A DNA stretch of 64,000 bases from Sepiola atlantica. Lineage: Eukaryota; Mollusca; Cephalopoda; Sepiida; Sepiolidae. Shown here piece after piece: positions 1 through 63,110 of the stretch; position 1 is the stretch's first letter, and every line of letters starts with the position of its first letter. The position numbers and the translations under genes were made by a program. The notes beneath the pieces were generated by a model that saw only the letters and a list, made by a program, of their open reading frames with translations, had not been told where the DNA came from and did not search any database. The stretch lies in assembly GCA_963556195.1 (NCBI GenBank), contig OY744547.1, positions 859,701-923,700 of the forward strand. The letters are read 5' to 3'.

Positions 1-129
1 CACATATGTAACCAATAATGTTTGTATAAATAAAAATTTATACTAAAGAATAGTTCTACTTGTTATTGAGCATTTTTTATAAACATTGGAATTTCAACAG
101 ATTAACATCTACAGAAACTAATACATGTA

Positions 130-130
<1 letters not shown>

Positions 131-174
<44 letters not shown>

Positions 175-185
175 CATATATATAT
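131..185. repeat. (TA)n microsatellite
   Basis: About 55 bp of nearly pure TA with a few TACATA interruptions. It is the first of some 20 TA tracts in the window. Others not listed separately are near 3119, 11372, 11951, 14829, 15060, 15991, 16181, 16694, 16900, 17427, 17779, 40225, 42436, 42828 and 43279. Confidence 0.95.
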
Positions 186-258
186 TAGTGTTAGAGTGGA
201 TTAAATTCCAGAAGGAAATCCGAGTACGAGAGCTCAATGTAATAAACAGAGCAAGAAT

Positions 259-453
259 AAAATAAAGTAATACGGAATCACATAATCACCAGTGCAATAA
301 TTTATTTCGACTCTCCGGCCTTATTCAAGCATCCAAGCGAGGCGATTACATTTTCAAAAAATCTAATCGCCTCACTTGGATGCATGAATAAGGCCGGAGG
401 GTCAAAATAAATTATTGCACCGGTGATTATGTGATTCCGTATTACTTTATTTC
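259..453. repeat. Foldback (hairpin) element, arms ~90 bp
   Basis: The left arm 259-348 and right arm 364-453 are reverse complements with only a few mismatches, separated by about 15 bp. The tips start AAATAAAGTAAT and end ATTACTTTATTT. The right tip touches a TA tract. There is no open reading frame. It is compatible with a MITE-like or foldback element; the family is not recognised. Confidence 0.9.
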
Positions 454-462
454 ATATATATA

Positions 463-915
463 TATTCGGCACTTCTGCCATATATATGAAGCAGCAGATT
501 TTCTGTCCTTCTACTGAAAATAAAGGGAGGTAATTCAACCGGAAGTGATTTTTTTACAACATAAAAAAAAATGCAAGACTGATTTGTTTTTGGGTAACAA
601 GAAACAATTAACAATTTCTTTTTTTTATTATATGAAGTAAAAAAAATTTTAAATAAAAAACCCTAACCCTAAACCCTAACCCTAAGAAATCAGGCGGTGT
701 GCCTGTAAAAAATCTAATGTTTTTTGCGGCTGGTTCATTAAATTACCAATGTCTCAATGATTAATCTCATTTAACTCCATTTTCTAAATACTAAATTTAA
801 CTTCCGGTGAATTCTGAATGAATGGTACTTGGAGAAAAAAAAACGGAACTCTTCAATTTCGATTTCTTAATCGGCAGCTGCTTCATATATACGGCAGAAG
901 TGCCATATATTCTTA
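463..915. repeat. Larger degenerate inverted repeat with telomere-like insert
   Basis: The segment at 463-500 (CGGCACTTCTGCCATATAT) reappears inverted at 865-912, and the CCGGAAGT segment near 540 reappears inverted near 801. The middle holds a 25-bp CCCTAA-type tract at 661-685. No coding sequence is seen. Confidence 0.7.
661..685. repeat. Interstitial telomere-like CCCTAA tract
   Basis: Four imperfect CCCTAA units. Short tracts of the same kind occur near 1045, 10150, 33535 and 44655 (the last as GGGTTA), and they make up part of each unit of the minisatellite at 5640-7145. Confidence 0.85.
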
Positions 916-1776
916 TCTCTTTAGCCAATCGAAGTTGTCTGGTTATTGTTCTTCTAAACCTAGCAGAAACAGTTTCTGCTTTTAACACTCCATGAGTGTT
1001 AAAAGCAGAAAGAGAAGACCATTAATGGATGCTATAGGCTGACCCGAACCCTAACCCGAACCGGCCATGGCTAATTTGATGAGTCAATGAATGACTTAAT
1101 CGATTTTCAAAGAATGGACGAAGAGACGCTGTTACACCACCGCATCTTTTATCTAGCAGCAGTCGCGGGAACATTTATCATCGTTTCGTGGTGGTGGTGG
1201 GGGTGGGGGGGCTGATATATTTATTATGCTTCTCTTGGACATCTTTGTCCATTATCCTCCCCCTCCCCCCCTCCCCCGCCATTGATAAAATTGTAAATAA
1301 ATAAATAATTCAACGCTGGATATACTTCAAGTAGGGTAGCCCCCCATAGGACGAATGTGGTATTATGGTGATTGCAAGTATGAATGCGATCGATAATTAA
1401 ACATGCTAAATGTTATCATGAAGAACAATAACTCGAGTTCATAACCCTGTCCCTTAACTATAAAATTATGAACTTGAGTTATCGGTTTTCCATAGCTAGC
1501 TTCCTTCTCGATTTGTATATAAAGATGACATCTGTGGCAGATTGAAATTTTGCCGTTTCACGATTAAGCTTGCTATAACTTAATGATAACGACGCAGACT
1601 GACGACCTGGGTGTGTCAAGTTCGAATCCAGTCGATTCCATAATACCGCTTTCACTTAGGGATGTTGGCAACCTTTACGTGGTCCCTCCTGCAAAAATGC
1701 CGACAACAGAATAAAACGTGTCAGCAAAGTTGTACGATTCTGATTTGTACGAATTTACTTTGACTTTTCAATTAAT
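916..1776. other. No gene recognised
   Basis: Mixed sequence with a small hairpin at 1425-1485 (ATAACTCGAGTTCATA and its inverted copy ending TTGAGTTAT). A G-rich run lies near 1190-1215 and a C-rich run near 1255-1280. A B-box-like GTTCGAATCC lies near 1620, but it has no convincing A-box or cloverleaf, so I do not call a tRNA or SINE. Confidence 0.5.
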
Positions 1777-2052
1777 GTTTTCCAATGTTATTTTTTTTAT
1801 TATTTTTTTAATTATTTTTTTATTATTTTTTTATTATTTTTTATTATTTTTTAATTTTTTTTATTATCTTTTTCTTTTTTTATTATTTTTTAATTTTTTT
1901 TATTATTTTTTAATTTTTTTATTATTTTTAAATTTTTTTTATTATTTTTTAATTTTTTTAATTATTTTTTTATTATCTTTTTTATCTTTTTTATTATCTT
2001 TTTTATCTTTTTTATTATCTTTTTTATTATCTTTTTATTTTTTTTTATTATC
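1777..2052. repeat. T-rich low-complexity tract
   Basis: Runs of TTTTTTATTA and TTTTTATC. The apparent 123-residue Phe/Leu/Tyr frame here is a by-product of the base composition. Confidence 0.95.
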
Positions 2053-3631
2053 CGTCCCTAAAAACGAAGTAGCTAATTTGATGCTTTAGGGGTTCAAAAA
2101 CAGCTGGGAACGAACCTGTTGGCTTTCCAGACGATCGGTAACACCCCCCTCTTCCGAAGATGGAGGTAATACTCCTCCTATGTCCGAACCGAACCATACC
2201 TCTAAGACAAAAGGGTCAGGGGGGCCCCTAACGTACCAAACCCCAGAAACTGTTGAATTTATCCCCCTCCTCCATTCCACTCCCTTTCTCCCTGATTGAT
2301 ATTTTTATTTATTTATGGTTGCTTTAAAACATATCGGGTTAAAACTACAGATGTGCCTTGCTGGAAATTTAAAAAAAAAAGAAAAAAAAAGATGCACTTT
2401 ATTTCGGAACCTGTTTTTATCGTGTGATTATTGATAAATAAATGAACATTTTAAATGAAGCTTCTTCTACGGATCATCTCCCCAAAGCTGCTGATGATGG
2501 TTCGGTAAAATCCGCTAACTAGTGACAACAGTCGAAAGGTGACCACTCAAAATGAAACTCAGGTTCCAGAAACGGAAACCAAAAAAAGCACCTACTGGAT
2601 TATTTACATTGTTGAATTGTTATGTTTATATATATAACTATACTTTAAATTTTGTAAACCAGAAAGAAAAAAAATGAAAAAATAAATTGTCCGTGTGACT
2701 GAAAAAAAAAAAACACTAGAAAATAATTACAATAAAACGAAGCAAAATAAAAAGCAACAATTTACAATTAAAAAAAATCAGGTTTTTTTTTTGTTTTGTT
2801 TTTTTTTTTAATTTTCTGTTTCAGGAACACAAGTTTCATTTTGTGTTGTTGCCTTTCGACTATTACCATAACTCTTTACCGGATTTTACTGAGCTAATAT
2901 TGACAGCCATGGGGGCTGATCTATATCAGTACCTAAATTTGTAAGTCAACTCAAATGCTTTTCGTTTTTTTTTTAAAGTTGGGTTCTTTTGTAGAATAGT
3001 GGCACATCTGAAAACTTATTCTTTGTATTCACAACAAAGAATCGTAAAAGTCTGTTTTATAATAAACTTAAATTCTTTGAGGTAACAGTTTCGCCATGAA
3101 GACTTTTTGTTTTTATTTATATATATATATATATATGAAGAAAAAATTAAGTCCGATATTATACAATGTTCTGTTTTTCATCGCAGATTTAAAAGATTTT
3201 TTAAAAAAACATGACTTTTGAATTATAACGGACGACTCCTTGGCCTAAGTGTAGTATCTGTTCTGATACTATTCTTCATCGTTTTTGGGTTTTGTCAATC
3301 TTTCTCGATTGAGGCAGTTTTAATTATTGTCTCAATTCAAAGTCTCCCTTTTGGGGAGCTGGATTTTCCTCACATTAAAAACCGACCTTGTGTCTAACTC
3401 TGTCCTCGTGTAGAGGCAAGTAAATTGGGACTGTTTTGAATTATTTTTCTCTAAGCCCTATACCCGGGCAACGCCGGGTAGGTAGAACTAGTATAATAAA
3501 TAATTTAGTTAATGACCGAAAGTTTCATAATATGAGGAATATTGTTCGTACGTTATGTTTTTCTACTGATTCTAACTAGAAAAGGTGTCGTTTGAAACCA
3601 TTAGAAACTCAGTTTGTAAGTTAATTAATAG
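2053..3631. other. No gene recognised; AT-rich with one rolling-circle-type end
   Basis: Poly-A and poly-T patches and a short TA tract at 3119-3136. A hairpin CCCGG-GCAACG-CCGGG lies at about 3464-3479, followed by CTAG within 20 bp. That end resembles the 3' terminus of Helentron-type non-autonomous elements. No coding potential is seen. Confidence 0.45.
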
Positions 3632-3757
3632 ACTCTCTCTCCCTCCTCTCTCTCTCTCTCCTCTCTCTCTCTTTCCCCCTCTTTCTCTCTCTCTCTCCTT
3701 CTCTCTCTTCCTTTCTCTCCTTCTCTTTCCCCCCCCTCTCTCTCTCCTTCTAAACTG
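3632..3757. repeat. (CT)n-rich polypyrimidine tract
   Basis: About 125 bp of CT/CCT/TTC runs on the + strand. The Arg/Glu/Gly-rich frame seen on the other strand is only its translation. Just downstream, near 3985-4000, is an inverted GTTGCCCGGG motif like the one at 3464. Confidence 0.9.
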
Positions 3758-4079
3758 AATAAGCTGCGCATTTTTTTTAATGTGTTCGGGTATTGTATTA
3801 CCAAGGTGAGTTTTTTTCTTCTGCGCCATTTTGATTAGTCGATGGCGTCCTTCTTCGCCCCGCCCCTCGTCTGTTTTCGCCACGCCCTTTTTCAATTCCC
3901 CCCCCCCCACCTCGACTTTTATATACAACATAGCCCCCATGCTACAGGTTAAATTGGTTAGCATTATATTAAAAACTGGGTGTGTTTACCCGACGTTGCC
4001 CGGGTGGAACCCAAACTGCCAGGTGGAGGGCTGAGAGAAAAATAGGTAAATCTGTATTTCAGTCATCTAAATTATTCGT

Positions 4080-4400
4080 GGGTCACCACTTATCAAGGCC
4101 AATAGCCACTAGAGGACAAGGGTTAATATGACGGAATAATTCTTATATAAAAGATGGGGAACACTATGGGAGTACTAACATTGATCATTATGAACTGCGT
4201 TTGATTGCTTATCGGGCGGTTTATGACAGAAATTTGTTGACATTGGATTTGAAGACAACCATGCTGCATTCAGCAGGGAAGTGGTGTTTCACAGACGAGA
4301 AGCCCTTGCAAATAAGCTCTCTTCATGGAAATTCCACCTGACGCTAAGCACATGGAGGAAGAAAGGAAAGTTATTTCCATTGTGGTAGGAAGATGAGTTC
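4080..4400 (+). repeat. Dispersed repeat family (CACTTATCAAGGCC...), copy 1
   Basis: It shares most of its length with 36420-36720, 36718-37020 and 53297-53510. Shared blocks include CACTTATCAAGGCCAA, AGGGTTAATATGA, TTGACATTGGATTTGAAGA and GGAAATTC(C/T)(A/G)CCTGA. It is noncoding, and the class is unknown. Confidence 0.75.
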
Positions 4401-4784
4401 TTGCTGTGAATGTCTTACAAGGAGGAACCAGAGACTGAAGCAGAATGAAATGGGGTTCGGCATTAATTCCAAAAGAAACTTATTACCTAAACCGTGTTTT
4501 AGTAAAAAAAAAAATTTTAAAATAAAAAAATTAAAAACACTAAATTATAACAAGTCTCATCGTACACGTAAAATGCTGAAATGAAAGCGACCAGAAAAAT
4601 ATAGTCGCCATCTTTATAACAAGCCGAGAAAGAGGCCAGCTAAGGAAGAACGATAACTCATGTCTAGTTAAAGGACAGGTTTAAGAATTTGAGTTTACAA
4701 AACGGTATAGATATATCAGTATTTGCATTTATCGAAACAAAAAACACCATTTATTTTGTATAAAAAGTATATAATTTAAAAAAG

Positions 4785-5260
4785 AGTCGCTAATAGGTCC
4801 CTCACATGGAGTATTGTCACATCTGGTCTGGTGCATCGAACGCTAGTTTCTCCCTCTTGGACAGGGTCCAAAAAAGAGTCTCTAATCTAATAGGGCCGTC
4901 ACTATCGAGCATGCTCCAGCCTCTGTCCCATCGCCGCAATGTTGCATCCCTGTGCTTGTTTTACAAGAAATGTTCTGTATTGGTGCCCCCTCTACGTAAA
5001 TACCCCCAATTAATCCGTCAGTCAGCAAAATCACACCCCTTCACTATTGAGGTTTCCAAATGCCGAGGAACTTTCTACCCTAATAGCTTCGTCCTCGTAT
5101 TGCTAGCCTTTAGAATTCCCTTCCTGTTTCCATGACTGTACTAACATTAAATGTAATGTGAACAAGCATCTTGCTGCAAAACTCCCCATATAGGATTCCC
5201 CTAATTCACAGTAGCCCCATACGTCTCCGTGGCATAGTGCCTGGTTTGGAGTGAACTTAA
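4785..5260 (+). mobile_element. Non-LTR retrotransposon 3' fragment (end of RT ORF)
   Basis: Translation reads EYCHIWSGAS, VQKRVSNLIGPS and LSHRRNVASLCLFYK, the C-terminal block typical of degenerate LINE reverse transcriptases in mollusc genomes. It resembles 31000-31535 on the same strand and 7848-8545 on the other. The reading frame is broken, and there is no upstream RT core. Confidence 0.8.
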
Positions 5261-5639
5261 GTATTAAAAGAGGGGGGGGGAGCAAATTTATTTATTTTCA
5301 TACTGTTTTCTATACCGATTTAAACGTTTTTTCTTCCTTTTGTAAAACTTTCCAGTTTTTTTTTCTCTCTTTTTCTAATTTCATTTTTTTTAACTTCCCC
5401 GATTCAGAAGTTATCTTATGTGAATATAAATATTTGTGCGAACACTGGTGAAGTATAATTTTTTTTCTGGTATTTTGACGACGGGTAATATTGGTGGAGT
5501 TATGAAATGGGTCACATTTATACTGAGCCACTCTCTACAACAACGGAACTTTGAAGAGAAGTGTTCGCTTTTATAAGTCAAAGGGGAAATTAGTGTTAAT
5601 TAATTAGGATAATTCAAGTGGCTCAATTAAAATAAATTA

Positions 5640-7145
5640 TCATAACACGTCGTTTGATTGGCTGTCATGTTCAGACCTGAGGTCATCCCTAACCCTAATA
5701 TCGTTTGATTAGCTGTCATGTTCGGACCTGAGGTCATCCCTAACCCTAACATCGTTTGATTGGCTGTCATGTTCGGACCTGAGGTCAGCCCTAACCCTAA
5801 CATCGTTTGATTGGCTGTCATGTTCGGACCTGAGGTCATCCCTAACCCTAACATCGTTTGATTGGCTGTCATGTTCGGACCTGAGGTCATCCCTAACCCT
5901 AATATCGTTTGATTAGCTGTCATGTTCGGACCTGAGGTCATCCCTAACCCTAACATCGTTTGATTGGCTGTCATGTTCGGACCTGAGGTCAGCCCTAACC
6001 CTAACATCGTTTGATTGGCTGTCATGTTCAGACCTGAGGTCATCCCTAACCCTAATATCGTTTGATTAGCTGTCATGTTCGGACCTGAGGTCATCCCTAA
6101 CCCTAACATCGTTTGATTGGCTGTCATGTTCGGACCTGAGGTCAGCCCTAACCCTAACATCGTTTGATTGGCTGTCATGTTCAGACCTGAGGTCATCCCT
6201 AACCCTAATATCGTTTGATTAGCTGTCATGTTCAGACCTGAGGTCATCCCTAACCCTAACATCGTTTGATTGGCTGTCATGTTCGGACCTGAGGTCATCC
6301 CTAACCCTAACATCGTTTGATTGGCTGTCATGTTCGGACCTGAGGTCAGCCCTAACCCTAACATCGTTTGATTGGCTGTCATGTTCGGACCTGAGGTCAG
6401 CCCTAACCCTAACATCGTTTGATTGGCTGTCATGTTCGGACCTGAGGTCATCCATAACCCTAACATCGTTTGATTGGCTGTCATGTTCGGACCTGAGGTC
6501 AGCCCTAACCCTAACATCGTTTGATTGGCTGTCATGTTCGGACCTGAGGTCAGCCCTAACCCTAACATCGTTTGATTGGCTGTCATGTTCGGACCTGAGG
6601 TCAGCCCTAACCCTAACATCGTTTGATTGGCTGTCATGTTCGGACCTGAGGTCAGCCCTAACCCTAACATCGTTTGATTGGCTGTCATGTTCGGACCTGA
6701 GGTCATCCCTAACCCTAACATCGTTTGATTGGCTGTCATGTTCGGACCTGAGGTCATCCCTAACCCTAACATTGTTTGATTAGCTGTCATGTTCGTACCT
6801 GAGGTCAGCCGTAACTCTAACCCTAACCTCGTTTGATTGACTGTCATGTTCGTACTTTAGGTCAGCCCTAACCCTAACCTCGTTTGATTGGCTATCATGT
6901 TCATACTTGATGTTAGCCCTAACCATAACCCTAACCTCATTTGATTGGCTGTCATATTCGTACTTTAGGTTAGCCCTAATCCTAACCTTGTTTGATTGGC
7001 TGTCATATTCGTACTTTAGGTCAGCCCTAACCCTAACCGTGTTTGAGGCTGTCATGTTCGTACTTGAGGTTAGCGCTAACCCTAACCTTTACCTCGTTTT
7101 ATTGGCTGTTATGTTCGTACCTGAGGTCAGCCCTAACCCTAAATT
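5640..7145. repeat. 51-bp minisatellite with telomere-like core, ~29 copies
   Basis: Each unit is ATCGTTTGATTGGCTGTCAT + GTTCGGACCTGAGGTCATC + CCTAACCCTAAC, so each carries two CCCTAA motifs. Units up to about 6780 are nearly identical. From 6780 to 7145 they diverge in sequence and length. Variant ATATCG...TTAGCTG units recur at 5697, 5901, 6054 and 6207, i.e. every 3-4 units, giving a higher-order repeat. Because 51 is divisible by 3, a 406-residue frame stays open on the minus strand by chance. Confidence 0.95.
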
Positions 7146-7847
7146 GCTGCAGATTATGCATCTATTAACTTTTTGACCTCTTGTAGTCGGGCCGATACGA
7201 ACAATGAATTCTTAACCTAACGAAGGAAAGAAAGAAGTAACGATTGAAGGAAGAATAAATGAAAAGAACAATGCAAAAAAATAAAAATAAAATCTATCTT
7301 GTCTTTATTTACTTGTTTCCCTTGGAGGGCAATGTTAGCCCCAAAGTCGGTTTTTAATGTGAGGAAAGTCCAAATTTACAAAAAGGGCCGTCTGAATGGG
7401 AACAAAATATCTGTATTGTCCCGTCAGCACTCCCTCACGAGTGAAAGGCCTAAAGAGATAGACAATAAACTCATCGCCTTCCGAAATGTGGAGGTAAAAC
7501 TGAAACCTAACAGATGCTACACATTCTTCACTTCTTATAGTGGAGCTGATACGAACAATGAATTCCTTATTTCTCTCAGTGTAAACAGTCACCCATGCCA
7601 GTCGAAATGCTGCTAACTTGTGTCCTGGGTCTGAGGTGGTAAGGGAACCGCGGGATTATCCGAAACAAAGTGAGGCGCATCCAATTATGCAAACGATTTA
7701 TTTGCAGACGAATCAATGACATTTTACGGCTCGATATAAGCAAGCATATTTCACTAATTCAGTCAGTCAGTTCGGCGACAAACCTACAACTCCATTCTAG
7801 TCGGTTTCTGTAGCGGTTTCTGTGTTCGTTGAAGGCAGTGTTTGTTT
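7146..7847. other. No gene recognised; small dispersed duplications
   Basis: A phrase near 7180-7215 (CTTGTAGTCGGGCCGATACG, then AACAATGAATTC) recurs at about 7525-7565. TTTTTAATGTGAGGAAA near 7350 is the inverted form of a segment near 3370. These are short dispersed repeats without coding capacity. Confidence 0.5.
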
Positions 7848-8545
7848 TTTTATGGAAATCGCTTCAGATACGGCATGAAGCCACTTAATGTAAAGAGCTA
7901 ACAAGAACGAAAGATGATTATTGCAAAGACAGGAGATTCCTATTGGCCTTAGTCTTGAAAAGTCCAAGGTTATAGGTAGGAGGAAAACAGTCAGCAGGAA
8001 AAGAGTTCCACAAGCCTTCAGTTCTTGGAAAAAAATTACTGGAATAGGAAACTGTATTACAATGAGGTATCAAAACAGCGAATTGATGGAGACCACTAGA
8101 CCAACGAGCCAAACGAGTTGGAACAAAAGAAGCGGGGAATAGATCACATAATTCTGAAGAACACATGCCATAATAGTATTTATAGAAAAGACTGAGACTA
8201 GCAATGTCACGTCTGTGAGAGAGAGGATCCAGAGAAGAAGAAATAGTGAGGGCCAATCAAATTACAGATACGTTTCTGCACCTTATCAATGACCCTCGAA
8301 TGGGACAGAGATCCACCAGTCCAAATATGACAGCAGTACTCGATACATGGTCTGATAGTAGATTTGTAGAGATAGACAATAGCCTCAGGTGTGAGAAAGT
8401 GTTTGGAGCGATAGAGAGAACCGACTTTACGAGAAGCAAAAAGAGCAATGGATCTAATGTATGAACTCCAAGAAAGATTTGATGAGAGAGAAAGACCAAG
8501 AAGTTTCAGAGTCGATTTCTCTTCAAGAGCAGAGCCATCCATGGG
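7848..8545 (-). mobile_element. Non-LTR retrotransposon 3' end, frameshifted
   Basis: On the minus strand two overlapping frames (8542-8207 and 8256-7918) read IALFASRKVGSLYRSKHFLT, YLYKSTIRPCIEYCCHIW and LSHRRDIASLSLFYKYYYG. This is the RT C-terminal region split by a frameshift near 8210-8255. The element's 3' UTR ends at the A-rich tail near 7850. The same 3' UTR (inverted TTTATGGAAATCGCTCCAGA) recurs alone at 33975, 51080 and 51335. Confidence 0.85.
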
Positions 8546-8884
8546 AATCTTAGGAAGAAAAGGGACACGCCTACAATTGAAAGAAAAAAGGTCCTGTTCA
8601 TTGAAGACTTTTGTAGCCTTTGATCAGTCGGTTAACGTCTGATTATCCTTTGGCTTTCTATAGATCGTCTTCATTGTCTCATAGGAGTCTTGGTAGAAGC
8701 AGTAGTGTGGTCCCGTTTTATTTATGACACAACCATACTACGGGATAGGTTATTGCGAAGTAAAAAGGGCAATAGATATTTTTGCTAAATTAAATTTTGT
8801 TGCAGACAATACATTTACCACTACGCAAATGTCTGTAATATTTTTCTGTGTTCAATATGTGCTTGAAGAAATATATCGTCATTA

Positions 8885-9180
8885 ATGATGGTGACTGATG
8901 TTCTTGGGCTTGGCAGGATGGGATGGCTTGGCCATGTCGAGCAAGGCTCCAGCTGGATCTCCCGGGTCAGTGGGCTGAAGGACCGGGGCTTTCTTGAGAT
9001 GAGCTGTGTGGGCGTGACCGTGCAGCCCTGCCCTGGGGATTGCTGACTTGGATCCTCGCGGCCGCCGAGCCTGGAGTGGAGGACTTCGATCAAGACTGAC
9101 AGGCAAGCCCGCTCTCTTATAGAGGACTAATCAAAGGCCTGTTCAAAAATAAATCGGATGAAGAAGAAGAATGTGTCCCA
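8885..9180 (+). mobile_element. Second LINE family, 3' end fragment with GAA tail
   Basis: It contains ADLDPRGRRAWSGGL-like coding remnants and a terminal GATGAAGAAGAAGAA tail. It is homologous, in inverted orientation, to 22095-22370. Stop codons interrupt the frame. Confidence 0.75.
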
Positions 9181-9489
9181 ACTTACATCCAACTTATATG
9201 ATTAAAGTCACTTGCAACTGCCACCTCGTTTACAAAGAATAGTAATACTTCAAGTAAGGTACTGCTTATGAACAGATACACATAGCAGCATAAACATATT
9301 TTGCACTACAAATTACACATATTTAAACACAGAATTTTTTTCAACTCACACAAAAACATCTTTTGTAAAAATTGAAACCAGACCAAAGTCCCATTTCCTC
9401 TACAAATTTGAGTTCCCAGAATTTTAACTTTTATAATAAAATTCACTTGAAAAAAAACAAAAAACAGTTGTTTATATTATTTTAATTGT

Positions 9490-10035
9490 TCGAACTACTG
9501 TTCTCATCTTGAATGTTATACTCACAACGTTTCGGCCGATGTAACCCCTGACCTTCTTCAGTTGCATCTGTTCGGACTACTGTTCTCATCTTGGGTGTTA
9601 TTTTCACAACGTGTATCTTGACACTAGTGAATGAAGGTCGGAGGTTACATCGGACAAAACATTGTTAGAATAACACCCAAGATGAGATTGATGATATATC
9701 AATCCTCATCTCAAAAATTCAGAAACATCATATCAAATCGGTACGGACCCGAATTAATACGAAAATGGAAACGACCCGACGATCTTTCCGTTTCATAAAC
9801 ACATCACACATTTTGAATCTTAACGTCTATGGTTCGTGCGAAATAAAAATCAAAAACATTCTTTCCACCATTCACTAATAAGAGCAATTGTCAAGATACA
9901 CCTGAAGAAGGTCAGAGGTTACATTGGCCAAAACTTTGTGAGAATAACACCAAAGATGCGAATAATCGTCCGAACAATCCAAATGATACATATTATCAAT
10001 ACTCATCTCAAAAATTCAGAAACATAAAAACAGTT
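9490..10035. repeat. Dispersed repeat family (GAAGAAGGTC...GGCC(A)AAACGTTGTGAGAATAAC), several partial copies
   Basis: It has partly inverted copies of a unit whose core is CACCTGAAGAAGGTCAGAGG, then TTACATCGGCCAAAACGTTG, ending TCCAAATGATACATATTATC. Further copies are at 19075-19165, 30860-30995, 35975-36030 (inverted) and 49255-49400 (inverted). The class is unknown. Confidence 0.8.
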
Positions 10036-10044
10036 TTTGTTTTA

Positions 10045-10090
10045 ATCTATAATATAAAGGAAATTTGTCTGTCTGTCTGTCTGTCAAGTC
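10045..10090 (+). repeat. (TGTC)n tract at a possible rolling-circle element start
   Basis: TATAATATAAAGGAAATTTG is followed by TGTCTG repeats. Very similar starts (TATA..AAA....TGTGTCTGTCTGT) occur at 42299-42335 and 50655-50690. Confidence 0.5.
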
Positions 10091-10334
10091 AAAAACTATA
10101 CAAGACGCATCCAGGATCCATGCTATCTTTGACTCTAACTCTTATGCTAACCCTAACGATGGGGTCAAAGTTAGCGTGGGTCCTAATCTGTGAAAGCACC
10201 CAGAAAACTGATATATTCTTTTTCAGCATTGCCTCAGAAAAAATCTAGGAACATTTTTTTTTTAATATTCATTCTTTCTTTTGGGGTTAACAGGAACAGA
10301 ATTAGTCAGAGGGGTCGACATATGGAGCGATATA

Positions 10335-10455
10335 TTTCTTTTGTTAATAAAAAAAAACATTTGCATCTTATATGTGGTTTCAAAGGCGTTTTGCCTTTTT
10401 TCAAATTTAAATTTGAAGATGCTTTCAAATAAGAACTTTTTTCCATTTTAAATAC
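10335..10455 (+). repeat. Direct duplication, copy 1 (copy 2 at 11033-11155)
   Basis: Both copies contain ATCTTATATGTGGTTTCAAA, GGCxTTTTG, TTTTCAAATT and GCTTTCAAA(T/A)A(A/G). Copy 2 ends about 50 bp before the first coding exon of R3HDM, so the duplication flanks its acceptor region. Confidence 0.75.
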
Positions 10456-10561
10456 ACTACTAGCAGCCACATGCTTTTAAAGTTCAATCTAAAAGGAGTT
10501 GTTTCTAAAATAATGTTAATAACAACGGACGGACACTTCGATAACACCAAGAAAAAAAAAC

Positions 10562-10880
10562 CCTCATCATCATCAACCGGTTTATTAGTTGAATCAGGCC
10601 ACAATTAATCCTCTGATGAGGGTGGGGCCTGATTGTCTAGTCTCGAAATCTAAGTCTTCCTCTCCACTCCTGTCTTTGGCAAGGCTTGATGGAATCCATA
10701 GGCCCTGAAGATCCACGCATCCTGGGATCTACGAAGCCCAAGACATTACCAGCAGCATTAGTGCTACTGGCACTGCCTTTCTTTTTTCCTGCTGTATTTC
10801 GACTAGACATTGTATTTAAGGCAATTTTACGGCTGGATGCCTATCCTTTACCAACTTGAACACTTTTGGCAGTCCAAGAC
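10562..10880 (-). mobile_element. LINE 3' fragment, antisense
   Basis: It starts with CATCATCATCAACCGGTTTA on the + strand, the reverse of a GATGATGATG tail. It continues with GCCTGATTGTCTAGTCTCG and TCTTCCTCTCCACTCCTGTC, in the arrangement seen at 22095-22370. No open frame remains. Confidence 0.6.
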
Positions 10881-11032
10881 CTCCACCGTTCCTATCTAAT
10901 TAGAAATAAAAAGAAACGGTAATACCTGTACATTTGTTATGAAACACTTTCGATCTCTGATGAAGTATTTTATTATTTCATTATCCGAAAAATTTAAGAT
11001 AATGAAAATCAAGAAGAAAAAAAATGAACGAT

Positions 11033-11155
11033 TTTTAATAAAAAAAAATATTTATATCTTATATGTGGTTTCAAAGGCATTTTGTCTATTTTCAAATTGA
11101 CATTCTATAAAGAGGCTTTCAAAAAGAAATTTTTCCATTTTCAATATACTTTGAA
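11033..11155 (+). repeat. Direct duplication, copy 2, just upstream of exon 1
   Basis: Partner of 10335-10455. It lies in the intron immediately before the acceptor at 11206. Confidence 0.75.
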
Positions 11156-11220
11156 AATGTTTGAAGATGCTCAAAATTGGAATTCAGTTTTCATTTTTTG
11201 TTTCAGTCCCAGTTTTAATG

Positions 11221-62857
<51,637 letters not shown>

Positions 62858-62884
62858 GTTTGTGAAAATATTTTTCATTTTTCC

Positions 62885-63110
62885 GAACATAAATTATCAT
62901 CATCATCATCGTATACGGTTTAACATCGGTATTACATGCTGGCATGTGTTGGACAGCTTTTAGAAATTTATTTTCAAAGAATAGTTTATTTCCAAACTAA
63001 CTTATCTCTGACCAGGTCTTTATTTATCCGTCTTTCTCTCAAGTCCATCCTTATCACTTCCTCCCATGTTTTCCTTGACCTTCCCCTGTCAGTCATGCGT
63101 TAATGTCATG
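62885..63110 (-). mobile_element. LINE 3' fragment, antisense, in intron 17
   Basis: The + strand starts with ATCATCATCATCATCG (inverted tail) and contains CTGACCAGGTCTTTATTTAT and CTCAAGTCCATCCTTATCAC, the reverse complement of the ends of the fragments at 13085-13215 and 52620-52740. Confidence 0.75.

Noticed and set aside
661..685. A true chromosome end
   Set aside because: The telomere-like tracts are short, internal and flanked by ordinary sequence on both sides.
1718..2089. 123-residue Phe/Leu-rich possible membrane protein
   Set aside because: Encoded entirely by a T-rich low-complexity tract.
5627..6847. 406-residue open frame with 17-residue repeats on the minus strand
   Set aside because: It exists only because the 51-bp satellite unit is divisible by three and has no stop. 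There is no start context, no splice sites and no homology.
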